DNA of 64,000 bases from JBGTGG01 sp964398945 (GCA_964398945.1 CAYNOT010000002.1:1-64000); one strand, 5' to 3'. Shown: positions 1 through 8,292, counted from the stretch's first letter. The notes: generated by a model from the sequence alone, not told the origin. Made by a program: numbers and translations.

Positions 1-58
1 ATGGGAACACAAATTTAGTTTAATTTTGTGTCCGGATTTATTAGACCATCTCAGATAT

Positions 59-78
59 CTTGCCTACCGGCAGGCAAG
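59..78. repeat. REP-like palindrome
   Basis: A 20-bp near-perfect palindrome (CTTGCCT, then CCGG at the centre, then AGGCAAG, one mismatched pair). Related half-sites occur near 2932 and 6988. Palindromes of this GC-rich type recur between genes in Bacteroidota chromosomes. It lies just upstream of the antitoxin-like gene. Confidence 0.55.
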
Positions 79-109
79 TTTTCATGAAAAAAACAAAAAA
101 TAAATCACT

Positions 110-433
110 ATGGCAAAAGGAATGAAAACGTACACACTTGCCGAGATGAAAGACAAGTACATCGGCAAAGTTGGGACAAAGAAAAGGGATGAATACGAAT
201 ACGAACTTCGTATGGACGTTTTGGGAAAGATGATCAAAGCAGTAAGACAAGAACGTAACTTGACCCAAGAAGAGTTAGGAAAACTTGTGGGGGTTCAAAA
301 AGCGCAGATATCCAAACTTGAGAGCAGTATAAACAGCGCAACAATTGACACAATACTTAAAGTTTTTAAAGCATTAAAAGCTGAAATAAACTTTAACGTA
401 AAAATTGAGGACAACTTTGTAACAATTGGTTGA
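110..433 (+). CDS. HigA-like XRE-family antitoxin/regulator
   Basis: A 107-residue protein with a helix-turn-helix at about residues 37-92 (LTQEELGKLVGVQKAQISKL is the HTH core). The N-terminus is charged, as in HigA-type antitoxins that follow a HigB/RelE toxin. By family it would bind its own promoter and, if a toxin exists, neutralise it. No intact toxin gene is visible upstream. A short frame at 84-125 reads MKKTKNKSLWQKE, overlaps this start and resembles a HigB C-terminus, but the same frame has a stop at 42-44. The gene is therefore either an orphan antitoxin or its toxin has decayed. It could also be a solitary regulator. Confidence 0.75.
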   Translation: MAKGMKTYTLAEMKDKYIGKVGTKKRDEYEYELRMDVLGKMIKAVRQERNLTQEELGKLVGVQKAQISKLESSINSATIDTILKVFKALKAEINFNVKIEDNFVTIG

Positions 434-439
434 AAGAAA

Positions 440-488
440 AAGCCGAATGCACAACATTGTGTATGTGAACATTACGGGGATTTGGCTT
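440..488. other. attC-like imperfect palindrome
   Basis: The outer arms AAGCCGAAT (440-448) and ATTTGGCTT (480-488) pair with one G-T wobble. An inner palindrome CACAACATTGTG lies at 450-461. Imperfect nested palindromes between single small genes recall the recombination sites of gene cassettes. A comparable structure lies at 53569-53623. Function is inferred from shape only. Confidence 0.35.
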
Positions 489-555
489 CGTAAAAAAAAT
501 CGGAGTAACACTCCAACCATTTAACAAGAAATTGTATCTAAAAAAGTAATTATCT

Positions 556-960
556 ATGAAACACAGAATTCAATTTTCATTATTGACGATTGTGCTGATC
601 GGGTCAGTCATTTCTTCTTGCGATAAGAATGAAGAAGAACCTAAAATAAGGGAATTGTTTGGGAATTGGACATGGACAGCTTCATGTGGTGGTTTTTCGG
701 GAGCATGTAGTTACCCTGACAAAGAGAATTATAAATCCATTCAAATTACAAAGGACAAATTCATAGAAAAGACAAATGGAACAATAACTATTGACATGTC
801 CTATGAAATTACAAATACACGGACTTCCGAGACAAATTATCCTTATGAAGTGGATTATGAATTAATGCTTGAGGACGGAAGTGTTATGCAAATGACACTT
901 TTTAAAAAATTAAGCAAGTTGGCAATTGGTAACAATATGTTTATTGATTATTACGAATGA
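556..960 (+). CDS. Small putative lipoprotein
   Basis: A 134-residue protein beginning with a lipoprotein-type signal peptide: basic start, hydrophobic core, then VISSC with the acylated cysteine at residue 22, followed by an acidic tether DKNEEEP. The mature part has alternating hydrophobic and polar strands around an LFGNWTW motif. This recalls the small lipocalin-like lipoproteins common in Bacteroidota, but I cannot assign a family. It probably sits on the periplasmic or outer face of an envelope membrane. It lies between accessory elements (an attC-like palindrome upstream, a decayed gene downstream), so it may be cassette cargo. Ligand and role are unknown. Confidence 0.6.
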   Translation: MKHRIQFSLLTIVLIGSVISSCDKNEEEPKIRELFGNWTWTASCGGFSGACSYPDKENYKSIQITKDKFIEKTNGTITIDMSYEITNTRTSETNYPYEVDYELMLEDGSVMQMTLFKKLSKLAIGNNMFIDYYE

Positions 961-1021
961 CTATAAAATGTATTTGAGAGAGGATTTTCATGAATCCTGA
1001 TGACATTTTTGTATCTTTGAC

Positions 1022-1220
1022 GACGTGGCAAAAGAGAAAAAGTGTCATCTTGGAATTGACAAGCTAACAAATAGCATGGTAATTTATTTGCGTTACCTGT
1101 AAGACCTCTTGGGACAAGGGTTATCAAGGATTCATTTCTTTTACTTCCAAAACAAAACTAGTTATTCACTATGAGAAAACATTAGGTGCGACTCATGTTG
1201 GTGGACAGAAAAGGAGTTGA
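1022..1220 (+). pseudogene. Remnant of an uncharacterised Bacteroidota protein family
   Basis: Two fragments of one protein lie in different frames. Frame 1022 carries a stretch ending LGIDKLTNS and then runs to a stop. Frame 1083-1220 reads CKTSWDKGYQGFISF followed by TKLVIHYEKTLGATHVGG before a TGA. From memory these match the N-terminal (DKLTNSI) and C-terminal (HYEKTLGAxHxGG) signatures of a roughly 170-residue uncharacterised, GNAT-like family; I cannot confirm this with a search. The middle of the gene is missing, so this is a deletion remnant. The C-terminal fragment overlaps the start of the following small gene in another frame. Confidence 0.5.
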
Positions 1221-1452
1221 CTTTATAGTTGATCCAACACCATTGACAACCGAAGACAGAAAAAGAATAAGTGAAATAATTGCCCATTATAAGGCTACTG
1301 GTAAGAAACTGTCATTTCAAAAGCCAAAAATAAAGTCTCATAGACAGAAAAAGCACATACCGTTAACAAAATCAACAAATCTCCAAATTAATACCCCAAC
1401 ACCTTCAGCATACTGTCACTCTGCTGCTCGCCTGCAAAGAGCTTGGTGCTGA
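1186..1452 (+). CDS. Small hypothetical protein, probable partner of the decayed gene
   Basis: An 88-residue frame from a GTG start (ATG alternative at 1195). Residues 1-45 look genuine: RKGVDFIVDPTPLTTEDRKR followed by a helical stretch SEIIAHYKATGKK. I recall similar 45-70-residue proteins next to the DKLTNSI family in other Bacteroidota. The last 20 or so residues are read from the antisense of the arginine decarboxylase 3' end, an overlap of 65 bp, so the native C-terminus has probably been lost. An in-frame TAG at 1183-1185 blocks an upstream ATG. It may be an antitoxin-like partner or a relic. Confidence 0.4.
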   Translation: MRLMLVDRKGVDFIVDPTPLTTEDRKRISEIIAHYKATGKKLSFQKPKIKSHRQKKHIPLTKSTNLQINTPTPSAYCHSAARLQRAWC

Positions 1453-2776
1453 TCTCACCATCTTCATTACGGTCGATCAGCACATGCTTGGGGGCAGGGA
1501 TCAAACAATGTTGGATGCCTCCGTACCCGCCAAGTGATTCCTGGTAGGCACCGGTATGGAAAAATCCTATAAATAATTTTTCAGGGTCGTTGATCATCGG
1601 CAAGAATACCTCTCCTGTGTGTGCTTCTGAATTATAATAATCATGGCTATCACAAGTCAGGCCACCAATGTTTACCTTGTGGTAGGGATCATCCCATTTG
1701 TTGAGCGCCAGCAACACATACTTTTGGTTAAGGCCCCAGGCATCCGGCAGGTGCGTGATAAACGAGCCATCGATCATGTACCAAAGCTCTTTATCATTCT
1801 GTAGTTTTTCATCAATGATAGAATAGAGGACAGCTCCGCTTTCACCCACGGTATACGATCCAAACTCCGTGAGGATATTCGGAACGGGTACATTGTTCTT
1901 ATCACAAATCCATTTGATGTTTTCCACGATCTGTTCGATCATGTACTTGTAATCGAATTGGAACGTAAGGGATGTTTTAATCGGAAATCCACCACCGATG
2001 TCAATCGAATCAAGTGAAGGACAGATTTTCTTTAGTTCACAATATTTAAAAATAAACCGGCTGAGTTCACTCCAATAATACGCGGTGTCTTTAATCCCTG
2101 TATTGATGAAGAAGTGGAGCATTTTCAAATTAGCTTTCTCACTGGATTCAATCCGGTCTTTATAAAATTGATTGATGTCGCTATAGCGGATTCCCAAGCG
2201 GGAAGTATAGAACTCGAAGTTTGGTTCTTCATCCGCGGCTACGCGAATCCCGATATTGTATTTGCCATTTACAGAATCTTCATACGCATTGAGCTCATTC
2301 ATATTGTCGAGGATGGGTATGCAGTTCGTAAACCCATCGTTCAGCAACTCAATAATGTATTTTGTGTACAACGGCATTTTGAACCCGTTGCAAACAATAT
2401 ATGTCTCTTTCGACACTTTTCCTTTTTCGTATAAACTTCTTACGATTGGAATATCAAAAGAAGAAGAAGTTTCAATGTGGATATCGTTTTTGAGCGCCTC
2501 TTCCAACACAAATGAAAAGTGTGAGGATTTCGTACAGTAGCAATAGGTATATTTGCCGTTATACTTAAATTTCTCAATCGCGTTGTTGAAGGTAGCCTTT
2601 ACGTAGCGGATGTTCTCGCTGATGCGCGGTAAATACGTGATTTTCAGTGGAGTTCCATATTCTTTGATAATGTCCATTAGTGGAACATCATTGAATAAAA
2701 GTTCATGTTCGCGTACTTTAAACTCTTTTTGAGGGAATTCGAAGGTTTGCTCAATTAAATCACGATAACTCTTCAT
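1388..2776 (-). CDS. speA: Biosynthetic arginine decarboxylase
   Basis: A 462-residue fold-type III PLP enzyme of the alanine racemase/ornithine-DAP-arginine decarboxylase group, expected to convert arginine to agmatine and CO2 in the cytoplasm. The PLP lysine is K83 in CYCTKSSHF. The glycine-rich phosphate loop is IDIGGGFP. The C-terminal catalytic motif GGLTCDSHD supplies the cysteine and aspartate that reach across the dimer. The protein is shorter than the roughly 630-residue E. coli SpeA but matches the compact Bacteroidota form. It is divergent from the arginase-family and deoxyhypusine-synthase-like genes at 3021-5076, which suggests a polyamine unit. Substrate specificity (arginine rather than DAP or ornithine) is inferred from family resemblance. 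Confidence 0.85.
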   Translation of the reverse strand: MKSYRDLIEQTFEFPQKEFKVREHELLFNDVPLMDIIKEYGTPLKITYLPRISENIRYVKATFNNAIEKFKYNGKYTYCYCTKSSHFSFVLEEALKNDIHIETSSSFDIPIVRSLYEKGKVSKETYIVCNGFKMPLYTKYIIELLNDGFTNCIPILDNMNELNAYEDSVNGKYNIGIRVAADEEPNFEFYTSRLGIRYSDINQFYKDRIESSEKANLKMLHFFINTGIKDTAYYWSELSRFIFKYCELKKICPSLDSIDIGGGFPIKTSLTFQFDYKYMIEQIVENIKWICDKNNVPVPNILTEFGSYTVGESGAVLYSIIDEKLQNDKELWYMIDGSFITHLPDAWGLNQKYVLLALNKWDDPYHKVNIGGLTCDSHDYYNSEAHTGEVFLPMINDPEKLFIGFFHTGAYQESLGGYGGIQHCLIPAPKHVLIDRNEDGEISTKLFAGEQQSDSMLKVLGY

Positions 2777-2844
2777 TATGGTGGCGGTAGATTAAAGTAG
2801 AAACTAAGGTATAATCAAAACCCGGGTTTTACCAACTGGCAAAA

Positions 2845-2874
2845 TTTGGAAGGTGCAATATTGGTATAATTTTG
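2845..2874 (+). promoter_or_regulatory. Bacteroidota-type promoter for the arginase/DHS-like genes
   Basis: TTTG at 2845-2848, 18 bp, then TAATTTTG at 2867-2874. This matches the Bacteroidota consensus TTTG-N17-20-TAnnTTTG exactly. It faces the hydrolase start at 3021, leaving a leader of about 140 nt that contains the half-palindrome near 2932. Confidence 0.5.
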
Positions 2875-3020
2875 CCATCTTTGCAACGATATTGAACCCA
2901 TGACAAGCTCCTTTTTCTATCGTCTGCTCTGCCTTGCCTGCCTGCTTCCCGATTTCTGAGGAGGCGAAAGGATTTTTTGCATTTTTTACCAGCGATTACG
3001 AAAGTTTAAAATTATTATTT

Positions 3021-3986
3021 GTGAATACCATTAAAATCATAGAAGTGAAGTCAGAGATTGGCGCGGGTACCCGCGGTTCCAGTCTTGGGGTGGAAGCTAT
3101 GAAGATTGCCAGCCTTGATTTAAAATCCGATTTCTTCAAGAAAGTTGAATCCGTTGAGGTTGAACACGTAAACGAGTTATTGTTTGACGGAGCAGAACAT
3201 GCCCACGCAAAATTCATTGACGGTGTGTTGATCATGGAAGAGCGTGTATGCCTCGAGATCTATGAAACGTTGTTCGATGGTTACTTCCCGATCGTTATGG
3301 CAGGCGATCACAGTACAGCTTACGGTACCATTGCCGGAATAAAAAAAGCAAATCCTAAAAAACGGATAGGTGTCATTTGGATTGATGCACACGCTGATTT
3401 ACATACACCTTATACAACCCCTTCCGGGAACATGCACGGTATGCCATTGGCCATGGCGTGTGGTTTCGATAATTTGGAGTGCAAAATAAATGATCCAAGA
3501 GGGGGCACGATCGACTATTGGGAACAGATAAAAGATATTGGCGTGGCAGGTCCAAAGATCAGTGCCGATGACCTGGTTTTCCTTGCGGTGCGTGATTTTG
3601 AAAAACCGGAAAACTACCTGATCAATAAGCATAACATTAATTTTATTGACACGGAGGAAATCAAAAAATCGGGAGCACGGGTAGCTGCGCGAAAAGCACT
3701 CAGCATGTTGGATCATTGCGATCTTATTTATATCTCTTTTGATGTGGATAGTTTGGATAGCCGGATTTCTTCGGGTACAGGAACGCCCGTCCCCAATGGA
3801 TTAACACTTGAGGAAGCAAAAGACCTGAATGCCGAATTGGCAAGAGACCAGCGCATCTGTGCCTGGGAAATTACGGAAGTAAACCCTACGTTGGATACCG
3901 AGAATAAAATGGCCGAAAGTGGTTTCGAGATTTTGGAAGCTACGGTCACCGCGTTGCAATCACGACCAGTGCTCGCTGAGAATTAG
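3021..3986 (+). CDS. Arginase/agmatinase-family ureohydrolase
   Basis: A 321-residue binuclear manganese ureohydrolase. Metal-ligand motifs are GDHST, IDAHADLH and FDVDSLDS, with the C-terminal glutamate in WEITEVNPTLD. The SFDVDSLDS motif lacks the usual DP after the aspartates. Such enzymes hydrolyse arginine to ornithine and urea, or agmatine to putrescine and urea. Bacteroidota homologues are usually labelled arginase, but divergent speA and the downstream DHS-like gene make agmatine an equally sensible substrate. I chose the GTG at 3021 because a longer reading from 2934 starts inside a repeat-like stretch and adds residues foreign to the family. Confidence 0.8.
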   Translation: MNTIKIIEVKSEIGAGTRGSSLGVEAMKIASLDLKSDFFKKVESVEVEHVNELLFDGAEHAHAKFIDGVLIMEERVCLEIYETLFDGYFPIVMAGDHSTAYGTIAGIKKANPKKRIGVIWIDAHADLHTPYTTPSGNMHGMPLAMACGFDNLECKINDPRGGTIDYWEQIKDIGVAGPKISADDLVFLAVRDFEKPENYLINKHNINFIDTEEIKKSGARVAARKALSMLDHCDLIYISFDVDSLDSRISSGTGTPVPNGLTLEEAKDLNAELARDQRICAWEITEVNPTLDTENKMAESGFEILEATVTALQSRPVLAEN

Positions 3987-4098
3987 ATAATTGACTGATT
4001 ACTAACTTCAGGTCTGGTGTCAATCCAAAAACGATTTCTTTTACCCTACTTATCATTTGATTCCTTAATTTCGCACCCGGATACGAAACATTATTGCC

Positions 4099-5076
4099 AT
4101 GGGCCAAAACAGACCAATTTCAACCTTCATCGAGAAAAATTTCCTTCATTTTAATGCTGCCGCCCTTGTAGATGCTGCAAAAGGGTATAAAAAGCACCTC
4201 GAAGAAAACAAAAAAATGATGGTGACATTGGCCGGGGCCATGAGCACAGGCGAGTTGGGGATTTCATTAGCGGAAATGATCCGTCAGGATAAACTTCATA
4301 TTATTTCGTGTACAGGCGCCAACCTCGAAGAAGACATCATGAATTTGGTGGCGCATTCACATTACAGAAGGATCCCAAACTACCGTGACCTTACACCACA
4401 AGAGGAGTGGGATCTTTTGGGAAAACACCTGAACCGTGTTACCGACACCTGTATTCCCGAAGAAGAAGCATTTCGAAGATTACAAAAGCATTTGTACCAG
4501 GTGTGGAAAGATGCAGAAGATAAAGGCGAACGTTTGTTCCCGCACGAGTTTATGTACCGCATGATCAACAGCGGGGACTTGAAACAGTATTATGAAATCG
4601 ATCCGAAAAATTCATGGATGATCGCTGCCGCGGAAAGAAATTTACCGATGGTTGTTCCCGGATGGGAAGATTCCACCATGGGAAACATTTTCGCGTCTTA
4701 TGTTTTCACGGGTGAGTTGAAAGCTTCCACGATGAAAAGTGGTATTGAATACATGACCTGGCTGGCCGATTGGTATATCAAAAATTCAGGAACGGAAGGA
4801 ATTGGTTTCTTCCAGATTGGTGGAGGTATTGCGGGCGACTTCCCGATATGTGTTGTACCGATGTTGCACCAGGATTTAGAAAAAGACAACATTCCCTACT
4901 GGAGTTATTTCTGCCAGATCAGTGATTCAACAACCAGTTATGGATCTTACTCGGGCGCTGTTCCCAACGAAAAAATTACGTGGGGCAAACTCAGTATCGA
5001 AACACCTAAGTTTATTGTGGAGAGTGATGCCACGATTGTAGCACCTTTGATTTTTGCGTACATATTGGATATGTAA
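4099..5076 (+). CDS. Deoxyhypusine-synthase-like protein
   Basis: A 325-residue member of the deoxyhypusine synthase family, an NAD-dependent group that transfers aminoalkyl units from spermidine. NAD-site features are AGAMSTGELG and GFFQIGGGIAGDFP. The catalytic lysine is kept at about residue 297 in GAVPNEKITWGKL. Bacteria lack eIF5A, so the substrate cannot be the eukaryotic one; bacterial homologues have been linked to homospermidine and related polyamines. The position 112 nt after the ureohydrolase and near speA supports a polyamine role. The exact amine acceptor cannot be read from the sequence. Confidence 0.8.
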   Translation: MGQNRPISTFIEKNFLHFNAAALVDAAKGYKKHLEENKKMMVTLAGAMSTGELGISLAEMIRQDKLHIISCTGANLEEDIMNLVAHSHYRRIPNYRDLTPQEEWDLLGKHLNRVTDTCIPEEEAFRRLQKHLYQVWKDAEDKGERLFPHEFMYRMINSGDLKQYYEIDPKNSWMIAAAERNLPMVVPGWEDSTMGNIFASYVFTGELKASTMKSGIEYMTWLADWYIKNSGTEGIGFFQIGGGIAGDFPICVVPMLHQDLEKDNIPYWSYFCQISDSTTSYGSYSGAVPNEKITWGKLSIETPKFIVESDATIVAPLIFAYILDM

Positions 5077-5081
5077 TGCGT

Positions 5082-5136
5082 AAGGTTGGAGTTGCCTCCG
5101 GCCAATTTGCTCAAGGTTGGAGTTGTCCCCAACCTT
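5082..5136. repeat. Direct repeat plus hairpin
   Basis: AAGGTTGGAGTTG occurs at 5082-5094 and again at 5113-5125. The second copy forms an 8-bp hairpin, AAGGTTGG (5113-5120) with CCAACCTT (5129-5136). It sits between the DHS-like gene and argS and could be a weak terminator or a REP-like unit. No clear T tract follows. Confidence 0.45.
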
Positions 5137-5177
5137 TCAACTAACTGGAGATGTTCCAACTTTTTTAATTTTTACCT

Positions 5178-6965
5178 ATGAATCTCGAATCCGTTTTACG
5201 TCAGGAAATCAGCAAGGCTGTCCATGCACTTTTTGGCCAGGATGCCCCGGCTTTACAAGTGCAGGCCACCAACCAGGAATTTGAAGGTTCGCATACGTTG
5301 GTTTGTTTTCCTCTTACACGACTTTCAAAAAAAGGCCCTGAAGAAACAGCAACCATGATTGGTGACTATCTGGTTGCGAACACAACTACTGTTAGCAAGT
5401 TTAATGTAGTAAAGGGTTTTTTAAACCTTGCCATTTCAGAATCAACATGGATTGAATTGTTCTCATCGATTTATTCGAATAAAAATTTTGGTACGCTTCC
5501 TTCCAACGGAAAAGAAATTATGGTGGAGTATTCTTCACCGAACACGAACAAACCATTACACCTTGGTCACTTACGCAATAATTTTCTTGGCTGGAGTGTA
5601 AGTGAAATCTATAAAGATTGTGGCTACAATGTCCACAAAGTACAGATCATCAATGATCGGGGCATTCACATCTGTAAATCAATGGCTGCGTGGAAACTTT
5701 TTGGTAATGGAGAAACTCCAGAGAGCAGCGGATTGAAAGGTGATAAGTTGGTGGGGAAATATTATGTGGAGTTTGATAAACGCTACAAAGCAGAGATTGC
5801 GGAACTGATAGAAAAAGGAACTGCAAAAGAGCTAGCGGAAAAAGAAGCGCCCATCATGAAGGTAGCTGTTGATATGTTGCAGAAATGGGAGCAGCATGAT
5901 GAAGAAACTGTCCACTTGTGGGAAACGATGAACGGCTGGGTGTATACTGGCTTTGATGCCACGTACAAACAAATGGGTGTGGATTTCGAAAAACTTTATT
6001 ACGAATCTGAAACCTATTTGCTTGGCAAGGAAGAAGTAATGAAGGGCTTGGAACAAAGCGTGTTCTTTCAGAAAGAAGATGGTTCCATTTGGGTAGACCT
6101 TACCGATGATGGATTGGACCAAAAACTTTTGTTGCGTGCAGATGGTACTTCCGTATACATGACACAAGATATTGGTACAGCTATTTTGCGTTTCCGTGAT
6201 TTTCCAAACATCAGCAGGCAAGTATACACGGTTGGTAATGAACAAGAATATCATTTCAAAGTATTGTTTTTAATCCTTGCCAAGCTGGGATACAGTTGGG
6301 CGAAAGAATGCTACCATCTTTCATACGGAATGGTTGATCTTCCTTCCGGGAAAATGAAATCACGCGAAGGCACGGTAGTGGATGCCGATGATCTGATGGA
6401 TGAAATGATTGCTGAAGCAGAAAAGCAAACCCGTGAACTGGGAAAGATCGATGAGTTGGGCAGTGATGAGGCGAAAGGACTTTTCGAAATGATCGGTTTG
6501 GGTGCGTTGAAATATTTCTTGTTGAAGGTGGATCCAAAGAAAAGGATGCTGTTCGATCCGGGTGAGTCCATTCAATTACAAGGACATACCGGGCCGTTTA
6601 TTCAGTATACGCATGCGCGGATCAAAGCGATCTTGCGAAAAGCCAATGAATCAGGGACCACTGTTCAGGTCGATGATTTTAAGAACGTCACAACGATTGA
6701 GCAGGTTGAGCAGGAATTGCTGTACATGCTGGGCAACTACGAATCAAAATTGGAGGAAGCTGCACGTGAATATTCCCCTTCCATCATTGCAAACTTCGCA
6801 TACGAGTTGGCAAAATCGTACAATCAATTTTATCAGACGATCCCTATATTTAGTGAAACTGACCAACATCGGTTGAAATTCAGGATCGGATTTTCTTCGG
6901 TGGTTGCTTCCACATTGGAAAAATCAATGCGGTTGTTGGGAATCCGTGTTCCGGAACGGATGTAA
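5178..6965 (+). CDS. argS: Arginine--tRNA ligase
   Basis: A 595-residue class Ia aminoacyl-tRNA synthetase that charges tRNA-Arg in the cytoplasm. The N-terminal additional domain (residues 1-110) is followed by the catalytic core with the HIGH motif HLGH at 128-131 in NTNKPLHLGH. A KMSK-equivalent MKSREGT precedes the anticodon-binding helical domain that ends the protein. Length and order are normal for bacterial ArgS. The placement after arginine-metabolism genes may be chance. It is probably expressed from its own promoter or by read-through across the repeat at 5082-5136. Confidence 0.95.
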   Translation: MNLESVLRQEISKAVHALFGQDAPALQVQATNQEFEGSHTLVCFPLTRLSKKGPEETATMIGDYLVANTTTVSKFNVVKGFLNLAISESTWIELFSSIYSNKNFGTLPSNGKEIMVEYSSPNTNKPLHLGHLRNNFLGWSVSEIYKDCGYNVHKVQIINDRGIHICKSMAAWKLFGNGETPESSGLKGDKLVGKYYVEFDKRYKAEIAELIEKGTAKELAEKEAPIMKVAVDMLQKWEQHDEETVHLWETMNGWVYTGFDATYKQMGVDFEKLYYESETYLLGKEEVMKGLEQSVFFQKEDGSIWVDLTDDGLDQKLLLRADGTSVYMTQDIGTAILRFRDFPNISRQVYTVGNEQEYHFKVLFLILAKLGYSWAKECYHLSYGMVDLPSGKMKSREGTVVDADDLMDEMIAEAEKQTRELGKIDELGSDEAKGLFEMIGLGALKYFLLKVDPKKRMLFDPGESIQLQGHTGPFIQYTHARIKAILRKANESGTTVQVDDFKNVTTIEQVEQELLYMLGNYESKLEEAAREYSPSIIANFAYELAKSYNQFYQTIPIFSETDQHRLKFRIGFSSVVASTLEKSMRLLGIRVPERM

Positions 6966-6987
6966 TTGCTGGGTTTGTCAGGTTGGC

Positions 6988-7004
6988 CTTGCCTTTCCGG
7001 CAAG
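6988..7004. repeat. REP-like palindrome
   Basis: CTTGCC (6988-6993) pairs with GGCAAG (6999-7004) around a TTTCC loop, directly after argS. It resembles the palindrome at 59-78 and may act as a transcript-end hairpin. Confidence 0.4.
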
Positions 7005-7056
7005 CAGGCTTGTCGAAACCCAAACTATTCTTTTCGTATATTGTTATCCATTTAAA

Positions 7057-7602
7057 ATGGCTATGAATTACGCACACTATTTATCCTTTTTAATTATGTT
7101 CTCATTATTCGGATCTAAAAAAGCACCTGCACAAGATGCTCCTGAAAGTATTTATGAATTCAAAATTCCGGCCCTGGATGGTGAGTTGATTGATTTCTCC
7201 AACTTTAAAGGGAAGAAATTGTTGATTGTAAACACAGCATCCAAATGTGGCTACACACCACAGTATGCAGAGTTGCAAACCCTATCGGAGAATTATAAAG
7301 ATAAGGTGCTCGTCTTGGGGTTTCCGGCCAATAATTTTATGTGGCAGGAGCCGGGTTCCAATGAAGACATCGCTGAATTTTGCCAGAAGAACTACGGTGT
7401 CACCTTTCAGATGTTTGAAAAGATTTCGGTGAAAGGAAAAGATAAACATCCACTGTACCAGTGGCTGGAAAACCAGTCGGGGGAATTGCCGTCCTGGAAT
7501 TTCTGTAAATACCTCATCGATGAAAACGGAAAGTTCACAGCGTTCTATTCGCAGAAGGTGAACCCGTTGGATGATGCGATAATAAGTAAAATAATAAAAT
7601 AA
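7057..7602 (+). CDS. Glutathione-peroxidase-family thiol peroxidase (exported)
   Basis: A 181-residue protein with an N-terminal hydrophobic segment ending near PAQ, so probably exported to the periplasm. The peroxidatic cysteine is C64 in ASKCGYTPQY, and a resolving cysteine lies at about C109 in AEFCQKNYGVTF. This places it with two-Cys, thioredoxin-dependent GPx enzymes rather than selenoproteins. The Trp and Asn of the tetrad are present in SWNFCKYL. The loop normally FPCNQF reads FPANNF, so the tetrad glutamine is asparagine here. The ATG at 7057 is preferred (7063 also possible) because it begins the signal-like segment; the longer reading starts inside argS. Confidence 0.85.
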   Translation: MAMNYAHYLSFLIMFSLFGSKKAPAQDAPESIYEFKIPALDGELIDFSNFKGKKLLIVNTASKCGYTPQYAELQTLSENYKDKVLVLGFPANNFMWQEPGSNEDIAEFCQKNYGVTFQMFEKISVKGKDKHPLYQWLENQSGELPSWNFCKYLIDENGKFTAFYSQKVNPLDDAIISKIIK

Positions 7603-7611
7603 AAAATAACG

Positions 7612-7629
7612 GTCAAAGTAAACTTTGAC
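7612..7629. repeat. Palindrome on the 5' side of the RAYT gene
   Basis: GTCAAAGT (7612-7619), two bases, ACTTTGAC (7622-7629). The same arms recur on the other side of the transposase gene at 8302-8322. Confidence 0.65.
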
Positions 7630-7655
7630 AGCATTTTAATTTTAAATACCGTTAT

Positions 7656-8291
7656 ATGAATTTAAACCAACCGTTAGCCGCAGACTGTATATACCATATC
7701 TATAACCGGGGGATTAACAGCGAAAACTTATTTAAAGAAGAGCGTAATTACGAATACTTTTTGACCAAGTATTCCCAATACCTAAGTCCAGTGGTGGATA
7801 CTTTCGCGTATTGCCTCTTAAAAAACCATTTCCATATTCTAATACGGGTAAAAGACCACGAGACGCTTAATTCATTTTATAATTCCCTGGCAACTAGTAA
7901 ATCAAAAAAAACTGTAGAGGGACTGCACAGCGCTGACTTTATTGTAAGTAAACAGTTTGCCCGTTTGTTCAGTAGTTATTCACAAGCCATCAATAAAGCA
8001 TTTGGAAGAACCGGTTCATTGGTTGAAACCCCCTTTAAGCGAATTGAAGTGACCAATGATCATTACTTTATACATTTGATCTGGTATATCCATTTCAATC
8101 CACAGAAACATGGGTTTGTTAAAGACTTTCGGGAGTATCCGCATTCATCTTATAAAGCGCATTTGGCGGATGGTATTACTAAGTTGAATCGGGAAGAAGT
8201 AATTTTCTGGTTTGGAAATAAGAAGGGGTACTCAAATTTCCATCATCAGCCTCCGAACGAAACTCCTATTAAAAATTTTATTATCGAATAA
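7656..8291 (+). CDS. REP-associated tyrosine transposase (RAYT, Y1/HUH)
   Basis: A 211-residue Y1-transposase-like protein. The HUH metal-binding motif is in LLKNHFHILIRV near residue 63, and the nucleophilic tyrosine is in LIWYIHFNPQKHG. IYHIYNRGINSENLF at the N-terminus is typical of RAYTs. These single-strand DNA nucleases cut and rejoin short palindromic repeats; they do not move as full insertion sequences. Palindromes with the core GTCAAAGT/ACTTTGAC sit 26 bp upstream of the start and 11 bp after the stop, the expected architecture for a RAYT and its cognate REPs. The frame is intact, so it is probably functional. Confidence 0.88.
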   Translation: MNLNQPLAADCIYHIYNRGINSENLFKEERNYEYFLTKYSQYLSPVVDTFAYCLLKNHFHILIRVKDHETLNSFYNSLATSKSKKTVEGLHSADFIVSKQFARLFSSYSQAINKAFGRTGSLVETPFKRIEVTNDHYFIHLIWYIHFNPQKHGFVKDFREYPHSSYKAHLADGITKLNREEVIFWFGNKKGYSNFHHQPPNETPIKNFIIE

Positions 8292-8292
8292 A

